Shown: positions 11,457 through 22,953, counted from the first letter of the stretch. The stretch: 64,000 bases of DNA from Cocos nucifera (GCA_006176705.1 QRFJ01003355.1:62001-126000); one strand, 5' to 3'. Made by a program: numbers and translations. The notes: generated from the letters alone by a model not told the origin.

Positions 11457-12256
11457 AACCCTATAGGTTACTAAGGATGTATTTAGCAAGAAAGATGACA
11501 TTCCTTCTGCAACTAATGAATGCCAGCAGTCTTCTAGTGAATCTTTTTATGATTCTATCTTGTAATTATTACAGTTTAATTTTGCAGATGTGCAGCTTGA
11601 ATAAACAGTGCATCTTTCTCCTTTTCGTGTTCTGTTTTCTTGTTACCATATTTAATCTTTGATGCAGCTTTATAGTATCGGTTTCCTTTGAAACAGAGAT
11701 ATAATTTATCATCGGCAAATCATCAAGAAAATGATATATCATTCAAGTACCCAAATACTTTTGTCCTGCAGCAATAGATAATCGAATAAAAATGCACAGA
11801 CTGGTTAAGCATATTTGTTGATCTAGATAAGTATTCTATCAAAAACTTTCGATAACTGTCAAAGTTGTGATGGTTATACACTTATACCCTCAGTTCAGCA
11901 GCTAGTCCCTATTATATGCTTGGCTACTTGCAAGCTTGACTTAGAAAGATTTACCGTATGATTGATAATACAAGCATCTCAATATGAAGAAGAAGGTAAA
12001 ATATGAAGTTTTTTTTTCGTACTACATAAAAAAAAAATCTTATGGAAGAATAAGCCTGTGACGCTAGAGTTACATCAACTGTTAATATATAATTAGCACA
12101 TAATGAAGCATTATATCAAGTAGCCCAGCATCAAAAAGAACCTTATGTTACCTGAAAAATGGAGAGTAACCATCCATAAAATGTTACTCAAGAATTGGTG
12201 AATGCTACTGAGGGGCTGCAATCATGATGAGTCAGTAGCTACGCTAGTAGATTTTA
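11457..12256. other. intergenic, no gene recognised
   Basis: AT-rich single-copy-looking DNA lies between the copia LTR and the UPF0496 pseudogene. Short open frames here have no recognisable motifs. On the minus strand this would be the 3' flank of the pseudogene. Confidence 0.6.
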
Positions 12257-13281
12257 CTAATGGATCTGTTGGAGGAGCAGAGACCGTGCATGGTTGACAG
12301 CGGTGAAGAAGAAGCAGATGTGCTCGTCGAGGTCCGGAGCTGGTGGAGGAAGCTGGGGTGGTTCTTGCGGAGTTGCCGCACCACCTCCTCGATGGGGTGA
12401 TGCTGCCCCCGCCCCCTCTCCAGCCCCAGCCGCACTAGCTTCTTATCGCTCTCCACCGTCTCGTGCAGCCGCGCCACCAGCCTCTCGATTGTATCCAAAT
12501 CATTGTTGAGCACGTAGGTCCCCCTCGCTGCCGCGTCCAGCTGCGCCATGTTCTCCCTCGCCCGCCACCTCAGGCCCGCGAGTAGATCCCGGTCGACAAG
12601 CACATGCCAGCCGCTTCCACCATCGCTGCCAGCGCATGGGCGGCGAGTGCCAGCTCGGCCACCGCGGCACCCGTGGCCACGTCGATCAGGCAGCGCAGCC
12701 GCGCCGCGGGTACCACGGCGCAGCAGGCGGTGGCGGCGGCGGGCCTTGCAGAGGCGGGCCTCGAGCTGCTGCCGAAGCTCGGAGAAGCATCGGCGCACAC
12801 CGTGGAAGCCGGCGGAGGGGGCGGGGAAGGGGTTGTCAAGGCAATCGAATTCGAGGAAGGTGTTGAAGGCGAGGTCGCACTGGGCCGGGGTGATAAGGGG
12901 GCGACAGGGGGAGAGGGAGGTGGAGGTGGAAGGGAGGAGATCGAAGAAGGTGGTGATGGGGACGTAGAGTTTGTGGGCGCGATAGAGGGAGAGGCAGAGA
13001 GCGGAGGTGGTCTCGCTGTTGTCGAAGTAGTGGGAGACGAGGCGGGTGAGTTGGCTGGGCGGGGTGGACGCGAGGGCCTCCCGTATCGACGCGCGGTTCG
13101 GCTGGAGGACCCAGGCGACCAATCACGCCGGGGAAGACTCCGCGGTTTCCGGCCCATCGCCTCGGCGGATTTTGGCACAAATTTCATTCTAGGAGTTGGT
13201 TTGCATCGCGAGCGTGTACTCGCAGCTGAGGTTGATGGTGGCGCTGGACGAGGTGGTGGGCGTGTCGGTGGTGCTCAACAT
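12257..13281 (-). pseudogene. UPF0496 (DUF677, At14a-like) family pseudogene
   Basis: On the minus strand an ATG at 13281 opens MLSTTDTPTTSSSATINLSC and continues EYTLAMQTNS, then meets TAG where the family usually has Tyr. The main frame (from about 13122) shows LTRLVSHYFDNSETTSALCL, NTFLEFDCLDNPFP and FHGVRRCFSELRQQLEARL. It then leaves frame: the hydrophobic segment CLIDVATGAAVAELALAAHA is in another frame. Homology returns in the first frame as AQLDAAARGTYVLNNDLDTI and RLVARLHETVESDKKLVRLG. A last shift puts the end LDEHICFFFTAVNHARSLLL in a third frame, ending in TAG at 12259. UPF0496 proteins are plant-specific proteins of poorly known role with a central membrane-like segment. One stop and three frame changes argue for a pseudogene; assembly errors could explain some. 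GC content is much higher than the surroundings. Confidence 0.85.
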
Positions 13282-13365
13282 CGGGCTCTGGTGCTGCCTT
13301 CATCGCCGGTCATTCCGTCCGGCGGCCTCGTTGGTCTCCGTCTCAGTTGTTGAGAGGTTGAGCGC
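13282..13365 (-). other. 5' flank of the UPF0496 pseudogene
   Basis: This short GC-rich stretch separates the pseudogene ATG from the copia LTR. An in-frame TGA 18 bases upstream shows that the ATG at 13281 is the first in its frame. The copia insertion is therefore in the former 5' UTR, promoter or first intron. Confidence 0.5.
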
Positions 13366-13696
13366 TGAAAAGATAATTTTTTTTTGTTGAGGATTATTTT
13401 TGATTCTTACAACCATTAATCTTCAATTGAAGTATATATAAATTATAAAATTAATTATTATAATAATTATAAAAAGAAAAAATATTTTAATTATATACTA
13501 AATAAAGAGAAAGAAATATTCTGATTATATGCTAAGTAAAGAGAAATCAAATATAAAATTACTAAATAAGAAGAAAGACCAAATAAAAATACTAGTCAAA
13601 TATGAATATGTATTGACTTATTAAATATAAAAAAATATTAAATAAGAATGTAAGTCAAAATAGAATATTGAGTTGGAATGAATATGCGTTGATACA
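13366..13696 (-). repeat. 3' LTR of minus-strand copia (331 bp)
   Basis: On the minus strand it starts TGTATCAACGCATATTC after the purine tract and ends TTATCTTTTCA, giving TG and CA borders. It matches the other LTR along most of its length, for example ACTAAATAAAGAGAAAG and CAAATATGAATATGT on the plus strand. It is visibly more AT-shifted than its partner, a sign of age. Confidence 0.8.
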
Positions 13697-14256
13697 CCTC
13701 TCAAGATGAAAAATCGGAGGCACGAATCTTCAGCTTGTTCCTTAAGAATCTAAAATGTGAGGTATCCAAGGGCTTGGTAAAAATATCGATAAGCTGATCT
13801 TAGATGGAGATGAACTGAACGAATAGTTGATATCGTGCAACACATTCACGAACGAAATGAAAATCAATTTCGACATGCTTTGTGCGAGCATGAAAAATAG
13901 AATTGACCGAGAGATAAGTACCCTAATATTGTCACATCATAGAATAGGGGGGCCATGTAAGGGATGACCAAGTTTCTGAAATAATGACTCAAGTCAGATT
14001 AATTCAGCTGATACATCCGCTAAGATCTTATATTCAGACTCTATGAACGAGCGGATAACTATCTTCTGGTTACGAGATGTCCAAGAAATAAGGTTGGGGT
14101 CGAGAAAAATTGCATAGCCCCCAATTGAACGCTTATCAGTCCTATTATCCACCCAATCTGCATCCGAGAAGACTTGGAGAGAGCAAGAGGTGGATTAGCG
14201 AATGTGTACCCATGATCAGCTGTAGCTTGAAGGTATCTTAAGATGCATTTGACCAT
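13697..14256 (-). pseudogene. copia RNase H remnant
   Basis: The minus frame 14256-14059 gives VKCILRYLQATADHGYTFAN, then an eroded S-x-x-D-W-x-G block and a GAMQFF segment. These correspond to the start of copia RNase H. The region down to the purine tract is homologous but too eroded to read in one frame. Confidence 0.65.
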
Positions 14257-14370
14257 AATTCAGTGATCAGTATTAAAAAATTGCATAAACTGACATACTT
14301 TATTCACTAGAAAGAAAATATCCGGATGTGTCAATGTAACATACTGAAGAGCTCCAACAATAGAGTGATA

Positions 14371-15296
14371 CTATGTGGGGTCTGGATAGGGAGCACCCTC
14401 TGAATTAGAATTCTTTATAATAGCCATTGAGGTCTGAACAGGTTTACAGTCAACCATGTCTATCTTTGAAAGAAGATCTTTAATATAGCATTTTTGAGAT
14501 AACAATAATCCAGTAGAGTTTCGAACAGCCTCAATTCCTGAAAAAAAATGGAGATCATCAAGATCCTTAATAGAAAATTCTTTAGCAAGCTGATGAAGGA
14601 GAAGAGAGATCTGACTGGAGTCATTGCTGATTACTAAAATATCATCAACATAGATGAGCACATAGAGGACATAAGATATCATCCTTAAAATAAATAATGA
14701 AGGATCAGTCTTGCTGGCAACAAACCCTAGTCAAAGAAGAAATTGGGAGAGATGGTGAAACTAGGCACGGATTACTTGTTTTAACCCATATAGAGATTTA
14801 TGAAGATGACAAACATAATCTAGATAGTCACGGTCCTCAAATCCTGGTGATTAGGATATGTATACTTCCTCTATAGGTTGCTATGCAAAAAGGCATTATG
14901 AATATCTAGTTGCCAGATGGACCAACCTTGAGAGATTACAATACTTAAAATAGACAGAATGGTGGTAGGTTTAATAACCGGGTTGAATGTCTCATTGTAG
15001 TCAAGACTAAGTTGCTGATGGAATCCTTTAGCAACTAGGCACGCTTTGTAGCACTCGAGAGACCCATCAGCTTTTCTCTTAATCCTATACACCCATTTAC
15101 ACCCAACCAAATTCTTTTGATGAGATGAGCATGGAACAAGAGACCACGTACCATTGCGAATTAAAGTATTAAATTCTTCAATCATTGCAGCACACCACTC
15201 AGAGTGTTTAGATGCCTGAGTAAAGCAAGTAGGTTCTATGAAAAAGATAGTGGTGGTGAGGGCGGATGGTTGATTGGAACGGGGTTGAAACACCAT
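14371..15296 (-). pseudogene. copia reverse transcriptase remnant
   Basis: The first open piece (15296-14871) contains KHSEWCAAMIEEFNTLIRNG, TWSLVPCSSHQKNLVGCKWV, YRIKRKADGSLECYKACLVA and WQLDIHNAFLHSNL, the fingers and palm of copia reverse transcriptase. A gap in the frame follows. The second piece (14682-14371) contains LIYVDDILVISNDSSQISLL with the catalytic YVDD, then LAKEFSIKDLDDLHFFSGIE. Stops between and after the pieces make it non-functional. Confidence 0.85.
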
Positions 15297-15347
15297 GGAA
15301 TGTGTACGGGTGGGTTAGGCAGGTGGGTCAGGAGAGATTTTATCTTA

Positions 15348-16528
15348 TTAGGAGCTAGTTGTAGGAGAAGGCGTGGGAAAGGAAGGTTTTGCTGATGAGG
15401 AATTGCAATAGAGGTCAGTAAGTAATCTGGTTCGAACAGGTACAGAGTCAGTAATGCCAGAAGGGCTTGAAGTGGGATCGATTACAGGAGAAGGTGTTAA
15501 GGCAAACCGAGAAATGGGATATGCAATCGATGTTGAGGTGGACAGATGATGCAAAGGAAAATATGAAACTGGTGGAGGAACAGATGGTAGTGGGGCAGCC
15601 TCTTGTAGAGATTGAAGTGATGTAACGCCCCAAGATAAGAAAGAGGGAGATGGTGGTGGTGGACAAGTTAATGAAGATTGAGATTGAAAAGAAAAGATAG
15701 ATTCAATGAAGCAAACATGCTTAGCGATATATGTACGATTTATTTTTAGATCAAGACATCGATAGACACTATGAGAGCGACTATAGTCGAGAAACACATA
15801 TGGTTGAGATCGATACTTCATTTTATGCCGATTGTAAGGATGAAGAAGGGGATAGCAAAGAAACCAAAAAATTTGTAGGAAGATATAGGATAGTGGTTTG
15901 TTGTGAATGAGTTTGAAGTGGGACACACCACTAGAGACTTTAGATGGAATCCTATTAATGAGAAAAATAATCATTTCAAAAGTATAGTGCCAGTATGACA
16001 TAGGCATGGATCCATGAGCAAGAAGGGATGGGCCAATTTTCGTAATATGACAGTGATGATGTTCGACAGCCCCTTGCTGCTCATGGGTGTGAGGAGCAGC
16101 AACACGATGGATAATACCAATTTTATAAAAAATTGAGGAAGAGAGCGAAATTCTCCTCTTCAGTCAGTTTGGATTGATTTAATAGTATGAGAGAAATATC
16201 GTTCAACCAAAGCTTGAAATTATAAAAAAATAGAGAACATATCAGATTTGTGCATTAATGGATAAAATCAAATATATTTACTTTGATCATCAACAAAAAT
16301 TATGTAGTAGTGGTATCCTAATAAAGATGGAGTAGGGGAAGGATCCCAAATATCACTATAAATAAGGTCTAATGAAAACTGACTGCAATAATGGGATGCA
16401 AATAAACGCAACTTACTAGACTTGCCTAATTGACATGAGGAATAAAGAGGACGAAAATGTGCAGACTTGTAGGGTAGATTATTGGTCTTCACTATGGAGC
16501 GAAGCAAACGATAATGGGGATGACCCAA
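15348..16528 (-). pseudogene. copia integrase remnant
   Basis: The minus frame 16528-16268 reads HPHYRLLRSIV, a CQLGKSSKLRL zinc-finger end and LDLIYSDIWDPSPTPSLLGY, then YYIIFVDDQSKY, matching the pre-integrase and core region with the first catalytic Asp. The piece 16007-15348 reads SYWHYTFEMIIFLINRIPSK and then YVFLDYSRSHSVYRCLDLK, the end of the core and the C-terminal domain. The segment between them is broken. It would have cut and joined the element DNA. Confidence 0.8.
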
Positions 16529-17320
16529 ATGGTTGTATCAGCCATCAAGAGTGATGCTCTCAGCTACATGAACAGATGCAGACAAGGAGAAGAGTTGGAA
16601 TGGAGAAAGTATAATCCTCATTTACGGATCAGATAACACCGTGGTCTTGGTAGTTCGATCCTTCACAAGAAAATGAGAGGGGTGAAATTCAAAAAAGATA
16701 TTGTTGTCTTTTGCAAACTATTGTACGAAAAGTAAATTTTTAGAAATAGAAGGGACGTATAAGATGTTAGATAACTGAAAAGAAAAAGAAAAGTAAGGAG
16801 AGGAAAAAGAACCACGACCAATATGTGATACATGTAATCTCTTACTATTGCCTATATGCACCTGATCAGGACTAGTGTACTCATCATAGGAGGATATAGA
16901 ATGAATGTCAAGAGTGACATGATGAGATGCTCCTGTATCTAGGTACCAGGTGAGAGTGGTGAAGGGATGAGGGGTAGGAAGAAGTGGCTAATTAGGTTGA
17001 CGTTGAGATGGATTTGGATGCGAATATGGTGAATATGAGAAATTGGTATTGGGTTATAGAGAGAAAAAGTGTAGATATGACTACTGAGGGCGATAGAAGC
17101 AGGTGGCATTGGAGTAGTTGTAATGATTGTAAAAAAGAACACCATTGAGAACCATGACCACCAAGTGGACCAAAATGACCATGACCTCGATCAAACCTGC
17201 CACGTCCTCCATGACCTTGAGTAAAGCCACGACCAATAGAGGGCCTAGGGTCACTAGAAGAATGGACGAACTATTGAGCAGTATTGGCGGTAGGATTGGT
17301 AGGAGTGGCATCAGCAATGG

Positions 17321-17978
17321 TTAATTTTTTGAAGACCCGCATGCTTTTATGACTAAGTAATAGTCCATGAAGTTCAGTATATGTCGGTGGGGTGTGTCAG
17401 TTGAAAATGCCAGGGACCGTATCTTGTAGATCATCACATAGAGCATGCAGACATGAAGATTAAATTTGGTTCGCTTGAGAGCATTACCAGAGGCAGCACG
17501 TTCATCAACTACAGCTTTGGCACGTCGGAGCAAAGAGGTGACGGTCTCATCTAATTTTTTATGAAGATTCTGCAACTCTAGATGCAGAGACATAAGTCGG
17601 GTAGGAGATACTGAACCAAAGGCTTCATGAAGAGTACTCCAGCACTCAAAACTAGTCTCTTTGTCAAGAAGAAGAGAAACCAAATCTTTAGATAATGAAG
17701 CTAGCAAAAAGAAGGCTTATGAGTTGGGCATCTTGTTGTTGCCAAGTAGCAGCGGCAATCAAATCGATAGATTGTGGGTGAGAGCCATCAAGGAATCCAA
17801 ACAGGCCTTGAAACTTTAAGATTGGAGTAATTTGCTTTCTCCAGATTAAAAAATTGGATGCATTCAATTTGATGGATAAAAAATATTGTGCCAATGGAAG
17901 GGCGATAGGGATTGTTGTGTTGGGTGGAGGAGGAGAAGAGGGACTGGAGGTGGTAGAGATGGATAAACCGGTGGCCAT
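17321..17978 (-). pseudogene. copia gag remnant
   Basis: Two minus-strand frames overlap: 17978-17688 begins MATGLSISTTSS and contains LNASNFLIWRKQITPILKFQ and WQQQDAQLISLL; 17707-17321 contains ASLSKDLVSLLLDKETSFEC and LMSLHLELQNLHKK. This is the N-terminal retrotransposon gag pattern of copia elements. A frameshift separates the pieces. A Gly/Arg-rich tail with GHGGRGRFDRGHGHFG follows further left in a broken frame. Confidence 0.8.
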
Positions 17979-18027
17979 GAGAGAGCATTGAAGGAGGAAG
18001 AAGAAGAGATGCTCGTTGGAGCTTCAA

Positions 18028-18040
18028 GGCTTTGATACCA
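18028..18040 (-). promoter_or_regulatory. copia primer-binding site
   Basis: On the minus strand TGGTATCAAAGCC follows directly after the 5' LTR end. It differs by one base from TGGTATCAGAGCC, the usual plant copia site complementary to initiator-Met tRNA. Confidence 0.8.
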
Positions 18041-18352
18041 TAAAAAGATAATTTCTTTATTGAAAATTATTTCTGATTCTTATATTTCATTAATCTCCAA
18101 TAGGAGTATATATAGATTATAAAGCCAGCTATTTTAGCAATTACAAGAAGAAGGAATATCTCGATTACATACTAAATAAAGAGAAAGGAATATCCCGATT
18201 ACATACTAAGTAAAGAGAAATCAAATATAGAATTGCTAAACAAGAAAAAAGACTAAATAGGAGTGCCAGCCAAATATGAATATGTGTTGACTTGCTAAAC
18301 ATAGAAAAGTACCAAATAAGAGGGTAAGCCAAAATAGAATATTTGGTTGGAA
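18041..18352 (-). repeat. 5' LTR of minus-strand copia (about 312 bp)
   Basis: It is homologous to 13366-13696 over nearly its full length, and its inner edge meets the primer-binding site. The inner end reads TCTTTTTA on the minus strand where the other copy has TCTTTTCA, a C-to-T change of the terminal CA. The outer about 18 bases present in the other LTR are missing or replaced, so this end is slightly truncated. Confidence 0.75.
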
Positions 18353-20754
18353 CCAGCGAGGATTGGAGAGGGGTGGGATTGAAATATGGAAAGAGGGATG
18401 CTCTGCTTTTGCTTCATTTAGTGATGAAAAGGTGTTAAAAGGGTGAGGAATTACCTGCTAGTGTTGGTGGTGGTTACGGTGATGGCAGGAGGTTGCAGAG
18501 ACCAGTGAGAAGGGTGGGAAAGAAGTGGGCGTCTGCGATGGCTCGGGGCCGCGAGATCAAGCCGATGGGACAGGGTCGTGGGATCAAGCCAATGGGGTGG
18601 GGCTGTGGGCTGGGGGAGGTAAGGCAGGGGCCATGAGGTCAAGCCGGTGATGTCGAGGTCGATGGGGTCGGGCTGGATGCTGGCATGGAGGGACACGGGC
18701 TTAGGCAATGAAGTCAAGGTGGCCACGAGGTCGAGTTGGGGACATTGGGGCCAGCGGGTTCGAAGCGATCGTGGGATGCTGGAGGGATGGGGTGGGGAGG
18801 GAGGAAAGAAGGGTTAGGGGAGTGAGGGGGGTTTGGGCACTAGCATGGCGAGAGGAGGATGAAGGGCAAGAATGGAAGAGGATGAGCGTGAGAGCAAAAT
18901 TTTTTTGCAAAAGTTTTGAGGATTATTAGCGATAACTAATGACGTCAGTAAAAGTATTGCTAATATTTTTATCAATTTTTTTTATAATTTTTATTAATGA
19001 TGATAAATTAGCCATCGCTAATACCATTGATAGAAGTATTCGCAATGGTGACTCTATCACTAAAAACATAGAACCATCACTAATACTAATAATTTTAAAA
19101 AATATTTTTTAAATTTTTTTTTAAATTATTAGCAACGGTAAATAAAGCTATCACTAATAACCATCGATAATTAATTAATTTAATTATAATTATAACTAAT
19201 TTTTTTAAAAAAATTTTAAATTTATTAATGATGGCTGCTTCCATCACTCATAGTTAGAAATCTATTGGTAATATGACTATTAATGATGGCAAGAATATCG
19301 TTGCTAAAATTCATCACTAATTTTAATTTTTTATTTTTTAAAATATAATATAATTTTAAAATTTAAAGTTCATCTTCATCATTCATTATCTAAATAATTA
19401 TTGTTAGAGTATCATCATAAAAAATTATTTCAATCTAATAGTCCTAGCTATATCGATTAATAAAATTTAATTTTAACGATCATAAATGATTATATGATGA
19501 TCTGATAGATAGAGATCATCGATGGATCTAAAAGTTTTTAATGATGATTTTGATGATATTTGTAGCATACTATTAAAATTTTATTTCAATCGGATATCAT
19601 TATCATGGTTAATTTAGTATGGGATGATTTCGACCGTTAAATAAAAAATGAGTGATCAAAAGGCCAAACAGCATCCGATTAAGATATTTTTTAGATAAAT
19701 GATCTTTACTACCATTTTAATTATTTGTATGATGATGATCATAAAATTTAAACCATAAATTTATGAACTATCTATGTTAAGTAGATTTTACAAAAATATA
19801 AGTATAATTACTTGAGAATTTTAAGAATGAGTATCAAGAGACATATAATTTTAGATTGTTTATATATGCGCAGTTTGAATTTTACGATCACCATCATATA
19901 AATGATCAAAGTAGTAGCAAAGATCATTTATCTAAAAAATCATCTTATAATTAGGTGCCATTTGATCTTTTGATCATTCATTTTTTATTTAACGATCCAA
20001 ATTATTTCATACTAAATTGATTATGATAATGATGTCCGATTAAAATAAAATTTTAATAGTATGCTAAAAATATCATCAAGATTATCGTTGAAAGTTTTTG
20101 GATTCACCAGTGGTTTCTATCCATCAAATCATTATGTGGCTGTTCGTGATTATCAAAATTAAATTTTATTGATCGACATGGCTAGGTCTATTGGATTGAG
20201 ATGATTTTTTGTGATGATATTCTAATGATAATTATTTAAATAATGAACAGTGAAGATAGACTTTAAATTTTAAAATTATATAATATTTAAAAAAATAAAA
20301 AAAATTTAAAATTAGCGATGATATTTAGCGACGATATTTTTACCATCGCTAATACCGTATTAGCGATGTAGTGTAACCATTAGCGATGACCGAAACTATC
20401 ACTAATAAATTTAAAATAAAATTAAAATTATTTTTTATTAACGATGATAAAATATTGTCTCTAATACCTACCATCACTAATAATAATAAAATTTAATTAA
20501 AAAATAAAATTACTTAGTATTAGCGATAGCTAATTTTTGTCGCTAATACTGTCGCTAATAACTATAGCGATAGCATGATTGTCGCCACTGCCGTCGCTAA
20601 TAACTATTAGACATGACTACTATTTCTTCATTAAAGTTGTCGATAAAAATTATTATTAGCGATGGCAATTTTATCGTCTCTAATTTTATCGCTAATATCC
20701 ATTATTAGTGATGGCAAAAATACCATCGCTAATACTCTATTTTCTTATAGTATG
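18353..20754 (-). mobile_element. CACTA transposon copy 3, 5' part only, minus strand
   Basis: Reading the minus strand from 20754, an end resembling a CACTA terminus (the plus strand reads TTTCTTATAGTATG where TAGTAGTG is expected) leads into repeated TATTAGCGATGG words. A large palindrome follows (19335-20300), then a second repeat array (about 18925-19330), then a pyrimidine-rich leader-like stretch (18910-18353). This order equals that of the two CACTA copies at 50091 and 57393, and the palindrome is homologous to theirs. No transposase gene is seen. Further minus-strand downstream the sequence is the copia element and then the UPF0496 pseudogene, and the 3' terminus was not found. Confidence 0.65.
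19335..20300. repeat. large palindrome of CACTA copy 3 (arms about 430 bp)
   Basis: The left arm begins near AATTTTAAAATTTAAAGTTC and passes TTATCTAAATAATTATTG and GATGATCTGATAGATAGAG. The right arm returns as the reverse complement, for example TCATTATGTGGC and CTAATGATAATTATTTAAAT. The loop of about 100 bp is centred near 19810. The arms also pair with those at 50342-51318 and 57840-58815. Confidence 0.8.
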
Positions 20755-21700
20755 CTAGACCATCTCCTTAAGAGTAGCAGAGAATGCTCGATAGAGGATA
20801 GCATCTGACACTCCTTGGAAGAACAATGCTACCTTGAAGGTTTTGGTTTAATCGATGGGATTAGTAGTCCCATCGTAGGTCTCGAACTGAGGTAGCTTGA
20901 AGTTTGTAGGCAGCGGCTCTTTCATTATCTTTTCATTGAAAGGAGGTTCACCACCGAACCTATCATAGGGTCGAGAAGAAAAAACTTTATTAATGGCTTT
21001 AATTTACTTGTCGAGTTCTTGAAGTCTCTTTTCAACGATCAGATCTCGAACGGTGCATGCCTTAGATTATTGAGAAGAGTGGCAGTTGGAAGTCAAATCA
21101 TGCCCAAATTATGGGCTAGGAGATCGTCAATGCGTTTATCTCCTCCTCGGACTCTGAGGAAGCGTTCGAGGAGGCTCAACTTGCACCTATGGTTGGAAAG
21201 TCGATGGTTATGGTGGTACCATCACTAGGGGAACAGTCGACACCGAGAGGAACAAAGGCTGCACCATAGAGGATGGTGCATGAATGGCCTGGCTTGGTTG
21301 GGGCATTGTTGGAGGGGGTGCGAAGGTAGTTTGACTGCCTGGATAGTGACCGTCAAGGTGTTAATCTACTGAAGGAGTAGGTTGAACTAATCCATCATGA
21401 CTGGAATCGATTGGGTCGATGAAGAAGTTTTCGATACCGGAGGCTGAACATGATCATCAGCCTAGAAATCCACCTGATGGGAGGCGGGGAAATTGGTGAG
21501 ACGAGATGATACTTTCTTAGGTGATCTGTTCAAAAGATTTGGCTCTTTCTTTATCTATTGTTGCTTAAATTTACATGTTTCAAGAGTGGAGCGGTCGGTT
21601 TTGTGTAGGGATATTGGAGTGACCTATAAAACAAAGTCCAAGTCGGAGGATTTGACTCCGGCGAGGATCCTTCAACACTCAAGTCAGTAAAAAATAATAG
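20755..21700 (-). pseudogene. gypsy gag N-terminal fragment
   Basis: The minus strand gives LPQFETYDGTTNPID, then VALFFQGVSDAILYRAFSAT and LKE. This matches the start of gypsy capsid (compare KLPQFESYDG and DAILCRAF at 297-470). Homology stops exactly where the CACTA end begins, so the transposon probably landed in this gag. The part right of about 20900 corresponds to the less conserved gag N-terminus. No LTR or primer site was identified for this piece. Confidence 0.65.
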
Positions 21701-22204
21701 AGCAACAACAGAATTTTCTGAGAGAGATTTCTTGCTTACTTGGATCCTCGGAGCTTATGGTATTTGTAGAAGAAATGCTTTACGGATATTACGCTGTTCC
21801 ATTAATTTTGGACCGCTAATCACGTCATTCCGAGATTAAGATCATTTTTTTAGAATGGGAAGGCCATTACTGAAATGATCAGGATGCCTTATTTGCTCCC
21901 GTGAGTTCAAATGGAGTGAAAAATAGTTTGATTGTGGCTAAATTATAGTTGAATCGCTATTTATCCGTAAAGAAAATTGCCAAATATACTGAAGAACTAC
22001 TCATTCGAGATGATTTAAGAGATCTGGATGTTGAAGGAACTATTGTCAGAGGAAACAGCTCGAAAGCGCTCCTCGATTCGTTCTTTGGATCGAAGGACAT
22101 GAGGATAGCCCCCTTTATCTTAGTATGCTGATATCTTTATACTAATCCGAGGTGCTTTATTAATTGGATCGATCCAAAATGTTCACGTTCTGTCATAACT
22201 ATAA
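21701..22204. other. no gene recognised
   Basis: This could be the leader of the minus-strand gypsy fragment next to it. The 60-codon frame at 21949-22131 has no recognisable motif. Confidence 0.5.
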
Positions 22205-22283
22205 CTATATACATACATATATCTATATATATATATGTATATATACATGTATATATACACACATACATACACACATATATATA
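22205..22283. repeat. TA/CA-type microsatellite
   Basis: Mixed runs of TATA, CATA and CACA dinucleotides occur over about 80 bases. Small Tyr/Ile/Thr-rich frames here come from the repeat. Confidence 0.85.
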
Positions 22284-22900
22284 GAGGTAGATTGGACTCC
22301 GATCGATCGAAGCCCAGCCTACATTCGGTCGGATCTTTGACCGTTCAATCAGCATGCATCTTTGAGCGTGCGCCTGAAAAGACACGTCCGCTGGTAAAAA
22401 AAGGCCCGCACCTGTACCTAAAAAAAGTAAAAAAAATAGTCCTACTGCCCGAAAAAAATCAAAAAAAAGAGTCTTTTTTAGTTTTTTAGTTTTTATTTTT
22501 TTAGGTATTTTTTTTAAAAAAAATTACCTAAAGGCCCCTTCAGATGCTTCAGGCCCAAAAAAATAAAAAAGATTAAAAAACTAAAAAAAATAATATATTG
22601 AAAAATAGAAAAAAAAATTAGAAAAAGAAAGAAGGAAAGAAAGAAAAAGAGGAAGGTGCCTTTCGGAGGGGGGCTGAAGGCATTTTTTTTTTCTAAATTT
22701 ATTTTAGTTTTTTTATAAAAATATTAGATTTTTTAAAAGGTTTTTTTTAAAATTTTTTTTAGATAGTAGCTTTTCTTTTTTGATTTTTTTTTTAACTACA
22801 AGCATGTCTATTTTTTTTTAGTCGACACATTTTTCAGATGATATCTATCTCGATGTGCGATGATCGGATGATCGAAAATTCATTCGAATTAAACTTGAAG

Positions 22901-22904
<4 letters not shown>
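22284..22904. other. A/T homopolymer-rich region, no gene
   Basis: Long poly-A and poly-T runs (22380-22800) contain a locally self-complementary word pair TTTAGTTTTTTAG / CTAAAAAA. No open frame with a recognisable domain was seen. Confidence 0.6.

Positions 22905-22953
<49 letters not shown>
22905..22953. repeat. (AT)n microsatellite
   Basis: An uninterrupted AT dinucleotide run of 49 bases. Confidence 0.95.

Larger units (their letters stand above)
13366..18352 (-). mobile_element. Ty1/copia LTR retrotransposon, minus strand, both LTRs present, decayed
   Basis: Two direct repeats of about 310-330 bp flank minus-strand gag, integrase, reverse transcriptase and RNase H in copia order. A primer-binding site TGGTATCAAAGCC (minus strand, 18040-18028) lies directly next to the LTR and matches the usual initiator-Met tRNA site with one change. 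A purine run CTTGAGAGGTG precedes the other LTR. All genes carry stops and frameshifts. The target-site duplication is unclear: AGCGC lies on the left and CAGCGA on the right, so a 4-base AGCG match is possible. Confidence 0.9.

Noticed and set aside
12604..13353. 249-codon plus-strand frame, Gly/Glu-rich
   Set aside because: Antisense shadow of the GC-rich UPF0496 pseudogene, whose minus-strand reading has clear family motifs.
13361..18357. Five-base target duplication for the minus-strand copia
   Set aside because: AGCGC on the left and AGCGA on the right match over four bases only, and the outer LTR end on the right is altered, so it is left unassigned.
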